From positions 1-64,000 of the forward strand of contig QRFJ01002478.1 in the NCBI GenBank assembly GCA_006176705.1: a stretch of 64,000 bases of DNA, given 5' to 3'. Shown here piece after piece: positions 1 through 10,014 of this stretch (its first letter is position 1; the number at the start of each line of letters is the position of its first letter). The notes beneath the pieces were generated by a model. That model made no database searches and was not told where the DNA came from. It saw nothing but the letters and a program-made list of their open reading frames with translations. The position numbers and the translations under genes were made by a program. The stretch is from Cocos nucifera (lineage: Eukaryota; Streptophyta; Magnoliopsida; Arecales; Arecaceae).

Positions 1-320
1 GCCTCTACCGGTATCCACTCAGGCTGGATCTGGAGATCCTCTTCTTCTCTATCACGTCTCCAAAAATTCAGATCTGGATCTGATCTGGAGGATCTTCAAA
101 ACTCCTTTTGAAGATCAGCAGTTGTCCTTTGCAGCAGCGCAGCCTTCTAGCTTTCAGTCGCCTTTCTCTTGATCTGGATTGCACCAACCAAGGTCCAAAA
201 CACTTTTGGACGTGGAGAGGAGAGGGAGAAGGTGGGTTTGGCATGGAGGAAGAGGGGAGAGGCAGCCTTGGGGCATGGAGAATTATTATTTCCAATCTTA
301 ATTTGAGTTGGGCGCAGGGT

Positions 321-330
321 CTTATTTATA
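321..330 (-). promoter_or_regulatory. TATA box in A 3' LTR
   Basis: Minus strand reads TATAAATAAG. The same word is at the same LTR position at 8448-8457 and in both D LTRs, which makes it the likely core promoter that separates U3 from R. Confidence 0.7.
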
Positions 331-642
331 GACTAACTGTGATCCAACTCCTCTTCTTCCCAACCAATCACAACTCCTTTGTGAAATCAGATCTAAATCT
401 GATTGGTGGGAATAGAGTCCCCTGGATTCCTCCTTAGAGGGTGCCTAAGACCAGTCAAAGTTGGTTCTTAGGAGAACTCTAATTGGAATCCAAAAAGGAG
501 ATGGAGTCCCTGTCCAACAGGGACTCCTAGGCGCCTCCAACTTGGGCACACGCCAAGGGTGGCGTGCGCCCTCCTCCTTGCCAGGTTCTGGCAGGGGGAC
601 AGGCCCCCACCAGCTCTCCAATAGGTGCATGACATGTGGACA

Positions 643-707
643 AAAGTCAAAGTGTCAATGGTCAACATTTGACCAGTCAAAGGTAGACTTTTGACCAAAG
701 TCAAAGA
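643..707. promoter_or_regulatory. Cluster of W-box cores in A 3' LTR
   Basis: Seven TTGAC/GTCAA words lie within 65 bases, upstream of the TATA box on the element strand. TTGAC is the core bound by plant WRKY factors (established). A regulatory role here is inference. Confidence 0.5.
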
Positions 708-2033
708 ACAAGAAATGGCAGGTGACCAAAAATGGCAGGTAATGTCTTACAAAATAAGACAACCTTTTCTGACTTGGACAACCTCCAGTCAGACCATATG
801 AAGGCCTCTGATTGAGCACAAACTCCTTTGGCTCAGTCAGGACAACTTATTTATGATAGTAAAAGAAGAACGTTAGGTTCAATCGAGTGCTAGCACGATT
901 TTCCTTGAACCTAATTGAATCTCATTCAGATCAATTGAACTGGATCAGTTCAATTGATGATCACCAGATTCAAACCCTTGTTTGTGTGACCCAGTTAGGT
1001 TCAGTTCTGTATGGTAATGGGATATGTCATGATCTCTATCATCGACATCATCGAAACTCCTTTCGATGGATCAGAACTCTTCTGATTCGAACAGCTAGAA
1101 TGATCGATCATCTAAATCATTCTAATTGCTCCCAAAATCCACCAGTGACACCTAGCAGTATATGGTGGCAACCCATCAGAGCTGAATGCGAACCTCTTGG
1201 TGCAGCTACCTGTGTGATTAAGTTCTTCTATCTTGAGCCCCGATCAGATTAGGGTTAAGGTGAACTCGTCAAACCCTAGTTCTCTGTCATATGATGTAAT
1301 CATTCGATTCAAGTCCGATGTGAAAATCTAAATAGAAACTCTTTCTATTATTTCACTCTGCCATGGCCATGGACTTCTGGACTTGATTCTCATGATCATC
1401 ATAGGGCTGCTCCTCTACCACCGAGGTAGATAGATTCCATCTTGATGCAATCCAGTTCCTACAATGAACATGCTATAGCCAACATACACCTCAGGGATTC
1501 CATATGGCTAGGAGACCGAGTAATGGTGTAGTCAAACTATAACACCCTCAAGGTGAACTGCCGATGCACCTCAGGTCAAAGAACCAGACACACTACTGCA
1601 GCATCGAGTCAGTCATTGACGAGAAGGTAGACTCCCTAATGACTACTCGAGGTGGTCACGCTCAGTGCCCTCGTTCTCTAACGAGTACCTGTACTCTCGC
1701 TCCGGTGTCTCCACACCGTAGACTCAAGACTCATCTACTAAAGAGAAGCGATTGTACACCAACCTTTCGGATCAATCACCATCCTCGTGATGATCCTATG
1801 GTCGGGAGCATTTTATGAGTTAATAATGATTATTCATGTCTTAAATTTTCAACTCTTGAAAATATGAATTATCATTACCATTAACTCAAAGGATGTATCA
1901 CAGACACTAAATACACATATGTGATAGAAAATAACCCATTTTATTGATTATTAGTCAAAATTATAATTTTGCCCCTAGAAGTGTATTACAAGTGTCAGCC
2001 AATTCTGGCTTCTAGGGCACATATATCTAACAA

Positions 2034-2043
2034 TCTCCCACTT
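2034..2043 (-). other. Polypurine tract of element A
   Basis: Minus strand reads AAGTGGGAGA directly before the 3' LTR. It is the expected primer site for plus-strand DNA synthesis. F has the same tract at 61651-61660 and D a variant at 37037-37047. Confidence 0.8.
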
Positions 2044-2046
2044 GTC

Positions 2047-3768
2047 CTAAAGCCAATTGGCTACAAGTCTAAGTCCCATCTTCTCAAGGTGGGCTTCGAT
2101 CTTCTGCTGGCCCAACGGCTTTGTAAGTGGGTCTGCCACATTATCTGTGGAGTTGACTCTCTTGACCTCGACATAACCCTTCTCGAGGTAATCGCGGATG
2201 AGGTGGTATCGCCGCTCAATGTGCTTGGATTTCTGGTGAGACCTCGGCTCCTTAGCAAGGGCTATGGCGCCATTGTTGTCGCAGTATAGAGGAATGGCAT
2301 CTGATGGCATTACTCCAATTTCTGCAGCAAACTTCTTGTACCAGAATGCTTCCTTCGCAGCCTCTGATGCAGCGATATATTCTGCTTCCATGGTGGAATC
2401 TGCTATCACCGTTTGCTTGGAACTCTTCCAGCTGACAGCACCACCATTGCACACAAACAGACTCCCAGATGTCGACTTTCGATCATCTATATCGGACATG
2501 AAATCCGAGTCTGTGTATCCCTGGACTTGGAGTTCTCCATTACCAAAGACCAACATCATATCCTTAGTTCTTCTCAAGTACTTAAGGATACATTTCACAG
2601 AAGTCCAGTGTTCTTCACCTGGATTTGACTGATATCTGCTTGTGACACTCACAGCATGGGCTATATCAGGTCGTGTACATAGCATGGCATACATGAGGCT
2701 CCCTATTGCAGAAGCATAAGGGATCTTGCTCATGCGTTCTATTTCCTCAGGTGTGCTAGGGCACATCTTCTTGGAAAGATGAATACCATGTCTGAAGGGT
2801 ATTAATCCCCTCTTAGAGTTTTCCATACTAAACCTCTTTAGTACTTTCTCTATGTACATCTTCTGTGAAAGTCCTAGCATCCTATTCGGTCTATCCCTAT
2901 AGACCTTAATTCCTAGAATAAAGGATGCTTCACCTAGGTCTTTCATGGAGAATTCCTTGGACAACCATAATTTGACTGTTGTCATCATGGGAATATCATT
3001 CCCAATAAGGAGGATGTCATCCACGTACAATACGAGGAAGACAACAGCGCTCCCACTGACCTTTTTGAAAACACATGGTTCCTCTTCATTTTTGATGAAA
3101 CCAAACATTTTGATCACATCATTGAAATGAGTGTTCCAGCTCCGAGATGCTTGCTTAAGTCCATATATGGACCTTTGCAGCTTGCAAACCTTGTGATCAG
3201 TATCACTGGATGTGAAACCTAGCGGCTGTTCCATATAGATATCTTCCTCAAGATATCCGTTCAAGAACACCGTTTTCACGTCCATTTGCCATATTTCATA
3301 ATCGAAATAGGCTGCAATGGCAAGCAATGTGCGGATGGATTTTAGCATAGCCACTGGGGAAAAGGTATCCTGATAGTCAATGCCTTCGCGTTGACTATAA
3401 CCTTTTGCCACTAGTCTAGCCTTGAATGTCTCCACATTCCCATCTGCACCAATCTTTCTCTTGAAGATCCATTTACACCCAATAGGTACTATACCTTCTG
3501 GTGGATCTACCAAGGTCCAGACTTGGTTTGAGTGCATCGAGTCAATTTCTGACTGCATTGCCTCTAGCCATTTCTCGGAGTCGATATCTGATATCGCCTC
3601 GTTGTAGGTTTTGGGATCATCACCATGAGCACCATTACCTACGAGGAACATTTTCTCTACTTCCTCTGAAATAATACCTAAGTATCTTTCAGGGGGATGG
3701 AAAACTCTTTCCGATCTACGAGGTGGAGGAGGTAGTGTTCTTATTGGCTCAACCTGATTTGGTTCCAA
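2047..3768 (-). CDS. Intact 573-residue RT-RNase H portion of element A polyprotein
   Basis: This is the largest open frame in the window and the C-terminal part of the copia polyprotein. Residues 1-60 are the linker after integrase. RT follows, with the invariant D163 in QMDVKT and YVDD at 248-251 in LYVDDILLIGND. RNase H has YTDSD near 419, MEAEY near 460, YCDNNG near 496 and ADPLTK near 545. It ends at the natural TAG beside the polypurine tract. The first Met (3768) is internal to the polyprotein and not a real translation start, because upstream integrase is frameshifted. RT and RNase H active-site residues look present. Confidence 0.85.
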   Translation of the reverse strand: MEPNQVEPIRTLPPPPRRSERVFHPPERYLGIISEEVEKMFLVGNGAHGDDPKTYNEAISDIDSEKWLEAMQSEIDSMHSNQVWTLVDPPEGIVPIGCKWIFKRKIGADGNVETFKARLVAKGYSQREGIDYQDTFSPVAMLKSIRTLLAIAAYFDYEIWQMDVKTVFLNGYLEEDIYMEQPLGFTSSDTDHKVCKLQRSIYGLKQASRSWNTHFNDVIKMFGFIKNEEEPCVFKKVSGSAVVFLVLYVDDILLIGNDIPMMTTVKLWLSKEFSMKDLGEASFILGIKVYRDRPNRMLGLSQKMYIEKVLKRFSMENSKRGLIPFRHGIHLSKKMCPSTPEEIERMSKIPYASAIGSLMYAMLCTRPDIAHAVSVTSRYQSNPGEEHWTSVKCILKYLRRTKDMMLVFGNGELQVQGYTDSDFMSDIDDRKSTSGSLFVCNGGAVSWKSSKQTVIADSTMEAEYIAASEAAKEAFWYKKFAAEIGVMPSDAIPLYCDNNGAIALAKEPRSHQKSKHIERRYHLIRDYLEKGYVEVKRVNSTDNVADPLTKPLGQQKIEAHLEKMGLRLVANWL

Positions 3769-5998
3769 TTGGTCCTTAGCTCGTTGTACTTGTGAGACTT
3801 TCTCATCAAGCTTAATCTGCTTTCCAATGCCGCTATCTTGAATAAACTATTTTTCAAGAAAGATGGCATGTCGACTCACAATCACATTGTGGTCTTCTGG
3901 AATGTAGAAATAGTATCCTAATGACTCTTTAGGATATCCTATGAATCGAGCTCTAAAGGACCTAAACTCTAACTTGTCCGCTTGTTGTCTTTTGACATGA
4001 GCCGGACAACCCCAAATTCTGAGATGACTCAGACTTGGTTTCTTACCGTGCCATATCTCATACGGTGTGGTAGGAACGGTTTTAGAGGGAACCCTATTCA
4101 GTAGATAAATTGAAGTTAACAATGAAGTGTCCCCAAAGAAAATCAGGGAGGTCTGTGAAGCTCATCATGGATCGAACCATATCCAATAGAGTCCGATTTC
4201 TCCATTCTGAAATCCCGTTGAGTTGAGGTGTTCCTGGTGGAGTCCATTGAGAGACTATGCCATTTTTCCTTGAGATAGTCTAGGAATTCCCGGCTAAGGT
4301 ATTCACCTCCTCGATCTGATCGAAGAACCTTAATGGGTTTTTCAGTTTATTTTTCTACTTCATGTCTGAATTCTTTGAACTTTTCAAAAGCTTCAGACTT
4401 GTGTCTCATAAGATACACATACCCATACCTAGACAGATCATCGGTAAAGGTAATGAAGTAGACAAAATTGCCTCTAGCCGGCACATCAAATGGGCCGCAC
4501 ACATCAGTATGTACTAGGGCAAGGAGATCTGTGGCCCTCTCCCCATGTCCAACAAAAGGGAGTTTAGTCATTTTGCCTTGAAGACAAGATTCACAAGTTG
4601 GATATGACTCGGAAAGTCAATGGACTCAATAGCCCATTTTTCTCCAATTTGTTGATCCTATCTTCTGCTATATGACCTAATCTCAGGTGCCATAGATATC
4701 TGTCGTTTGGACTATCCCTAGGTCGTTTGGCATTCACGTTTTGCTCGATAGTTAGAACAGGTACATCAATATGTAGCTGATAAAGACCATTAATAAGGAA
4801 AACCATTTGCAATTTTATTTCTTTCATAAAGAATGTTACAATGGTCCTTAAAGAAGGTAATCACATAGCCTTCTTGTGCTAAGCATGAAACAGAAATCAA
4901 ATTCCTGCTAGCTGCAGGCACATAATAACAGTCTTTCAAAACTAAGTCTAAACCAGATGGTAATCGAAGAGGGTATGTTCCCACGGCTACTGCAGCAACT
5001 CTTGCTCCATTACCGATGCGTAGGATCATGTCTCCATCCCTCAGCCTCCTGCTATCCTCAAGACCCTGCATGGAAGTGCACAGATGAGCACTAGAACCAG
5101 AGTCAAGCACCCAACTGGATGCAGAAGAAACCGTAAGGTTAGACTCAATAACGAGCATACCTCCAGAAGGACCTTCCTTCTTGTTCTTCAGGATGGCCAG
5201 GTAAGTAGGGCAGTTCCGCTTCCAATGGCCGTCGCTGTTGCAATGGAAACACTTTCCTTTGACATCGGCCTTTTTCTTCGGCTCTGCCTTCTTCTTCTTT
5301 GCTCCTTCCACCTTCTGCTTTTTCACAGACTTCTTTTTCTTTTCCATAAGACTTTCTTTTGGAAGAAGTCCATTCCATAGCAAGAACTGAGCCTTTAGAA
5401 CCTTTCATAGAAAGCTCAGCGGTAACCAGCATATTCATTAATTCGGCCAAGGAATTTTGAAGTTTATGCATGTGGTAATTCATGATGAATTGCCCATATG
5501 CATCAGTCAAGGATTGCAGAATAATATCATTCTGCAGATCCAAGTCTAACTTCACACCGAGCTTCTCAAGCTCTTCCATGTCCTTGATCATTCATCAGAC
5601 AGTGATCTTGGACTGACTGCCCATCACGCATCTTAGCCTTAAAAAGTCATTTCGTGACTTGATATTTGGCTGCGCGACTCTGTTCACCAAACATCTCCTG
5701 CAGGTGAGCCAACATTTGGCGAGCAGTCCCGATATCTTCATGTTGGCGCTGGAGCTCATCAGACATCGAGCCCAACATGTAATATCTGGCCTTATTATCT
5801 TCGTCTATCCATTTTTTCAGAGACGCTCTCTGTTCAATGGATGGACGGGCTGGTAAGGTGGGAGGGTCCTGGTCCAATACATGGGTTAACTTCTCGAAAC
5901 CCAAAACTATTTTGTAGTTCCTGAGCCAATCTTTATAATTGGGTCCAGTCAGTCTATGTGTGTCCAGGATACGTGCCTAATGGGTTGGACGCAGACAT
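2047..5998 (-). pseudogene. Element A gag-pol polyprotein, broken
   Basis: Copia polyprotein read right to left: gag ATG at 5998 (starts MSASNPL), capsid, zinc knuckle CFHCNSDGHWKRNC at about 5210-5251, protease with LDSGSSAHLC at about 5090-5110, integrase zinc region with WHLRLGHI near 4680, integrase core with RYGYVYLMRHKSEAF, then RT and RNase H. Length 3952 nt against 3954 in F. Breaks: a +1 shift near 5979, a TGA at 5647-5649 in capsid, a shift near 5335 between gag and zinc knuckle, further shifts between 4827 and 4122, and a five-A run in integrase where F has four. The TGA and the five-A run are shared with D. Confidence 0.9.
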
Positions 5999-7857
5999 TT
6001 TTCTGTAGAGAGTCAAAGATTCTAGTTAGATACTGTAATTATGACTTGACCAATTTATTTAGAAATTTTATTTTTAAACAAATTAGCTCCCACTATTTTC
6101 TCGGATCCCTACACTCCCTCTGTAGAGATGCAAAAATCTCCATGATTAATGATTTCTAGTGGGTGGTGCGGTCTCACCAACTGACTCATCACCTCACCTA
6201 ACAGTTATTGGTGATGGGTTAGCCAATGAGTGAACAACTCTTGTTCAATGATTCTCTAATCATGGTGCACCCAAACTTGGTCTCTAATTCATGAATCTCA
6301 CCGTATCCGAAATATTGATCCACTCCTTAGTTAAGTCAGACCCACCATTTGCATAGACTGGGTTCCTAATTGAGTCTCTCACCGTATCCAAAATATTGAG
6401 CCCAACTCATCCTCCAGCCCATAGCATCCAATGCCTAATAGACATGGTTGCATCTTTTCGGTGCAACTGAGCCACTGTATCCAGCCGAGAACAATCAACC
6501 CCGGGAAGGGCCCGCACATCTACAATGGTGGAAGACCTCAGACTTAATCTTTTCTTAGGGAGAATTGATTCAGGTCTCATTAAACTAGACTTGTCATAGT
6601 CATAACAATTATGACTAACCTAGTGGCATGGGTTAGCTCGGATTATTGACCACCTCAGATCAGAACTGTGTCAACAGATATGGCCAGGTAAGTGAGACCG
6701 GTGGAAGGAATATGCCATTAACTCGTACAAGAACGCATTCAGGTCGAGTAGCTTCCAATTAAAAATCAGTCGGTCGTATGTGCCAAACTTACCTTAGACA
6801 CCAAATTATTGAGTCAGAACCAATTGGGTTAGCCTACAATCCAGACTCTAACCTCTGAGCCTAATTAGGTCTTGCTTGATCGTGACTCGATCTTGACCCA
6901 GACTTAATCCTATTAGGCTGGTCAATTTAAGCATTGTTGATCCCATCTAACCAACTCTTGATTCGGTTTGATCAACCGCTTAGACCTAATTGAGCTACCC
7001 AAGCCCGAACCCAGTATTATGAATATGTCTTAGATCTAAAATTCTCAATTTTAGACCTAATTAATATTTCATAATCTTAATTTTTAATTAAGTAGGGTTC
7101 ATAAACAAAATATACATAATAAATCCTAGGGTTTCAGGATCTAGGGTTTTGCAGAAAGTAAGTTTTGGGATTTCTGATTAAGGACGAACACGCAGCACCC
7201 CTACACATCATAAGAACACCCCATCGAATGGGAAGGAGAGGGCCTTTAAACCCTTCTTCATTCTTATGACCGGACGGCCAAGAGGAACGCCTTAATCAGG
7301 AACATGCAATACTACAAAATAGTTTTAGATCTATATCATATATCTCATATACAAATTAGATCTAATCATGGCATATTTTGCATACATCTCATGTATCGAA
7401 TCATGCATATTTTTAGATCTAAATTATCTCATAATAATCTAAAAAATTAGATTTAAATTGATCTAATCAAAATAAATTCTAATCTAGACAATTATGTAGA
7501 ACTATTCTACAACTAGTCTAGACATGCATCAATCATATCTCATATGATGTTTAAAATTAAATAATTTTTATTTACTATTTTTTAGATATGTTATTATAAT
7601 AATTATAATATCAAAAAATAGTAAATAAATAGATCTAAAATATGATTTAATCAAATTAAATTGAAAACATGCAAGACTATTCTATAGAACTATTCTATTT
7701 TAGAACTAGTCATGCATATTTTCTAATCTTAGATCCAAATCATTTAATTTTAATTTTTTCTAATTTTAGATCTGATCACATCTCATGTGACATCTAAAAT
7801 CACTTATTTTTTAATTAAAATAAATTTAAAATTAGATCTAAATACTTTTAGAACCTT
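5999..7857 (-). other. Element A untranslated leader between primer-binding site and gag
   Basis: About 1.86 kb with no useful open frame, homologous to the leaders of D (31247-33101) and F (55834-57693). It contains the nested inverted repeats at 7174-7299 and ends on the element strand with CTAAC (6025-6029) and CTCTACAG just before the gag ATG, which resembles a branch point and 3' splice site. Confidence 0.8.
7174..7299 (-). other. Nested stem-loop in element A leader
   Basis: Outer arms CTGATTAAGG (7174-7183) and CCTTAATCAG (7290-7299) pair perfectly. Inner arms CATAAGAA (7209-7216) and TTCTTATG (7261-7268) also pair. An apical hairpin CCCAT-CGA-ATGGG sits at 7220-7232. The same arms recur in D and F. 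Confidence 0.6.
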
Positions 7858-7870
7858 GGCTCTGATACCA
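7858..7870 (-). other. Primer-binding site of element A
   Basis: Minus strand reads TGGTATCAGAGCC, the standard complement of the 3' end of plant initiator-Met tRNA used by copia elements. Two bases separate it from the 5' LTR. Confidence 0.9.
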
Positions 7871-7872
7871 GT

Positions 7873-9397
7873 TGAAGGAAAATCCTGATTTTCCGGACCA
7901 GGTTCGTTCAGATCTGATCAGATCAAGAGATATATTTCAAAAATTTTTCTCTTTGATCTAGATCAGATCTGAGATATTTTAGATCTAATTTTTATTATTT
8001 TAATAATTAAAATAAAATTAGATAAATTAAATCAAATTTAATTTACCTTGAAGTGGGTAATCCTATTACCCGTTGATGATCTGATCCTGTAAGCAGCGGA
8101 AGGTTCTGGATCTAGCCACGCAAGTGCCTGGCCTCTACCGGATATCCACTCAGGCTGGATCTAGAGATCCTCTTCTTCTCTATCACATCTCCAAAAATTA
8201 GATCTGGATCTGATCTGGAGGATCTTCAAAACTCCTTTTGAAGATCAGCAGTTGTCCTTTGCAGCAGCGCAGCCTTCTAGCTTTCAGTCGCCTTTCTCTC
8301 ATCTGGATTGCACCAACCAAGGTCCAAAACACTTTTGGATGGAGAGGAGAGGGAGAAGGTGGGTTTGGCATGGAGGAAGAGGGGAGAGGCAGCCTTGGGG
8401 CATGGAGAATTATTATTTCCAATCTTAATTTGAGTTGGGCGCAGGGTCTTATTTATAGACTAAGCGTGATCCAACTCCTCTTCTTCCCAACCAATCACAA
8501 CCCTTTGTGAAATCAGATCTAAATCTGATTGGTGGGAATAGAGTCCCCTGGATTCCTCCTTAGAGGGTGCCTAAGACCAGTCAAAGTTGGTTCTTAGGAG
8601 AACTCTAATTGGAATCCAAAAAGGAGATGGAGTCCCTGTCCAACAGGGACTCCTAGGCGCCTCCAGCTTGGGCACACGCCAAGGGTGGCGTGCGCCCTCC
8701 TCCTTGCCAGGTTCTGGCAGGGGGACAAGCCCCCACCAGCTCTCCAATAGGTGCATGACATGTGGATAGAAGTCAAAGTATCAATGGTCAACATTTGACC
8801 AGTCAAAGGTCAACTTTTGACCAAAGTCAAAGGACGAGAAATGGCAGGTGACCAAAAATGGCAGGTAATGTCTTACAAAATAAGACAACCTTTTCTGACT
8901 TGGACAAGCTCCAGTCAGACCAATATGAAGGCCTCTGATTGAGCACAAACTCCTTTGGCTCAGTCAGGACAACTATTTATGATAGTAAAAGAAGAACGTT
9001 AGGTTCAATCGAGTGCTAGCACGATTTTCTTGAACCTAATTGAATCTCATTCAGATCAATTGAACTGGATCAGTTCAATTGATGATCACCAGATTCAAAC
9101 CCTTATTTGTGTGACCCAGTTAGGTTCAGTTCTGTATGGTAATGGGATATGTCATGATCTCTATCATCGACATCATCGAAACTCCTTTCGATGGATCAGA
9201 ACTCTTCTGATTCGAACAGCTAGAATGATCGATCATCTAAATCATTCTAATTGCTCCCAAAATCCACCAGTGACACCTAGCAGTATATGGTGGCAACCCA
9301 TTAGAGCTGAATGCGAACCTCTTGGTGCAGCTACCTGTGTGATTAAGTTCTTCTATCTTGAGCCTCGATCAGATTAGAGTTAAGGTGAACTCATCAA
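7873..9397 (-). repeat. Element A 5' LTR, truncated at its U3 side
   Basis: The plus strand starts TGAAGGAAAATCC at 7873 and follows the left LTR until about 9397, where the match stops at TCATCAA. A full LTR of this family is about 2.3 kb, so roughly 770 bases of U3 are missing. It contains the palindrome GATCTGATCAGATC (7911-7924), a TATA box at 8448-8457 and a GTCAA/TTGAC cluster at about 8770-8832. Confidence 0.9.
8448..8457 (-). promoter_or_regulatory. TATA box in A 5' LTR
   Basis: Minus strand TATAAATAAG. This would drive element A leftwards through its primer-binding site, though most of the distal U3 upstream is gone. Confidence 0.7.
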
Positions 9398-10000
9398 TCC
9401 TATTGTCTGGGTGAGAGAAACAAGGAAGAAGAAGGGGTCTTCTTCCAGGGTTTTCGTCTAGATCACTTCTATTATTTATGAGTTTCTGAGAGGAGTTTCA
9501 GATTCACAAATCTACTTCCTCGACTTCTAAAAATTAGAGAGTTCAAGTTTTGAAGAAGAAAGATCCAGATCAATCATCTAAAAAAGACTAGCACAGTACT
9601 AGCATACTGTGCTGATTTCCAACCATCAATATTTTGATCAATGATTGAGGGCTCGTATGGACAATCTATAGAGGCCGAACATATGTGTAGTTCAAAACAA
9701 GAACATCAGACTTGGATCAATAAGTTAAGGAACTTGACTTGCAAAGGTAAGGGTGATTTGATCTTCCTGCTATAAATCTGGATTTGATCTAGTGTAGATT
9801 TATGTTGATATGATCAACATGTTTTCTTCTCATCTTTTAATTTTTGATTTAATAGCATGCTCTAATCATGTAATAGGATCCTAGATCTAGAAGTTTTTCT
9901 TGTGTATTTATGAATTAATAAGAATAATTCATCTCTTCCACTCCGTAGATCTGAAAAAGTTTTTAAATCTAATCCTGAAATCCTAGATCTATTTCGTTCA
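9398..10000 (+). repeat. Element B 5' LTR remnant (3' part only)
   Basis: Homologous to the promoter-distal quarter of the C LTRs: the shared order includes the GCACAGTACTAGCAT and CTGTGCTGA block, a GTGTAGAT block and a final ATCCTAGATCT. It ends in TTCA at 10000, two bases before the primer-binding site. The upstream 1.9 kb of LTR is missing and the sequence abuts A's truncated LTR. Confidence 0.82.
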
Positions 10001-10002
10001 AT

Positions 10003-10014
10003 TAGTATCAGAGC
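10003..10014 (+). other. Primer-binding site of element B
   Basis: TAGTATCAGAGC, one change from the initiator-Met consensus TGGTATCAGAGC, two bases after the LTR end. Confidence 0.8.

Larger units (their letters stand above)
1..2032 (-). repeat. Element A 3' LTR (truncated by window start)
   Basis: On the minus strand the LTR starts at 2032 with TGTTAGATATATGTGCC, next to the polypurine tract. It matches 8131-9397 closely and the D LTRs in inverted orientation. It carries a TATA box at 321-330 and a cluster of TTGAC/GTCAA motifs at 643-707. Two open frames on the plus strand (887-1252 and 1564-1818) are antisense to the element and have no recognised product. Confidence 0.92.
6003..8046 (-). 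other. Predicted leader intron of element A
   Basis: On the minus strand TTCAAG is followed by GTAAAT with GT at 8046-8045, inside the LTR downstream of the TATA box. The acceptor AG is at 6004-6003 after CTCTCTAC, with CTAAC 22 bases upstream. Removal would delete the end of the LTR, the primer-binding site and the leader, and leave gag ATG four bases into exon 2. This rests on consensus matches only; no transcript was seen. Confidence 0.45.
1..9397 (-). mobile_element. Element A: Ty1/copia family-1 retrotransposon, left LTR running off the window
   Basis: Seen: two direct LTR copies (1-2032 and 7873-9397) flank a minus-strand gag-pol with a primer-binding site at the right and a polypurine tract at the left, so the element reads right to left. 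Window base 1 matches base 8131, so about 258 bases of the left LTR lie outside. The right LTR stops near 9397, where homology with the left copy ends and element B's LTR remnant begins, so no target duplication can be read. Integrase before RT places it in copia. The lineage looks Tork/TAR-like from memory, which is tentative. Confidence 0.93.

Noticed and set aside
68..437. Overlapping small open frames on both strands at the left end
   Set aside because: They lie in the A LTR and recur at 8198-8510 because the LTR is repeated. No domain or codon signal.
1250..1290. Telomere-like CCCTAG/GGGTTA words in family-1 LTRs
   Set aside because: Only isolated single copies, with no tandem array.
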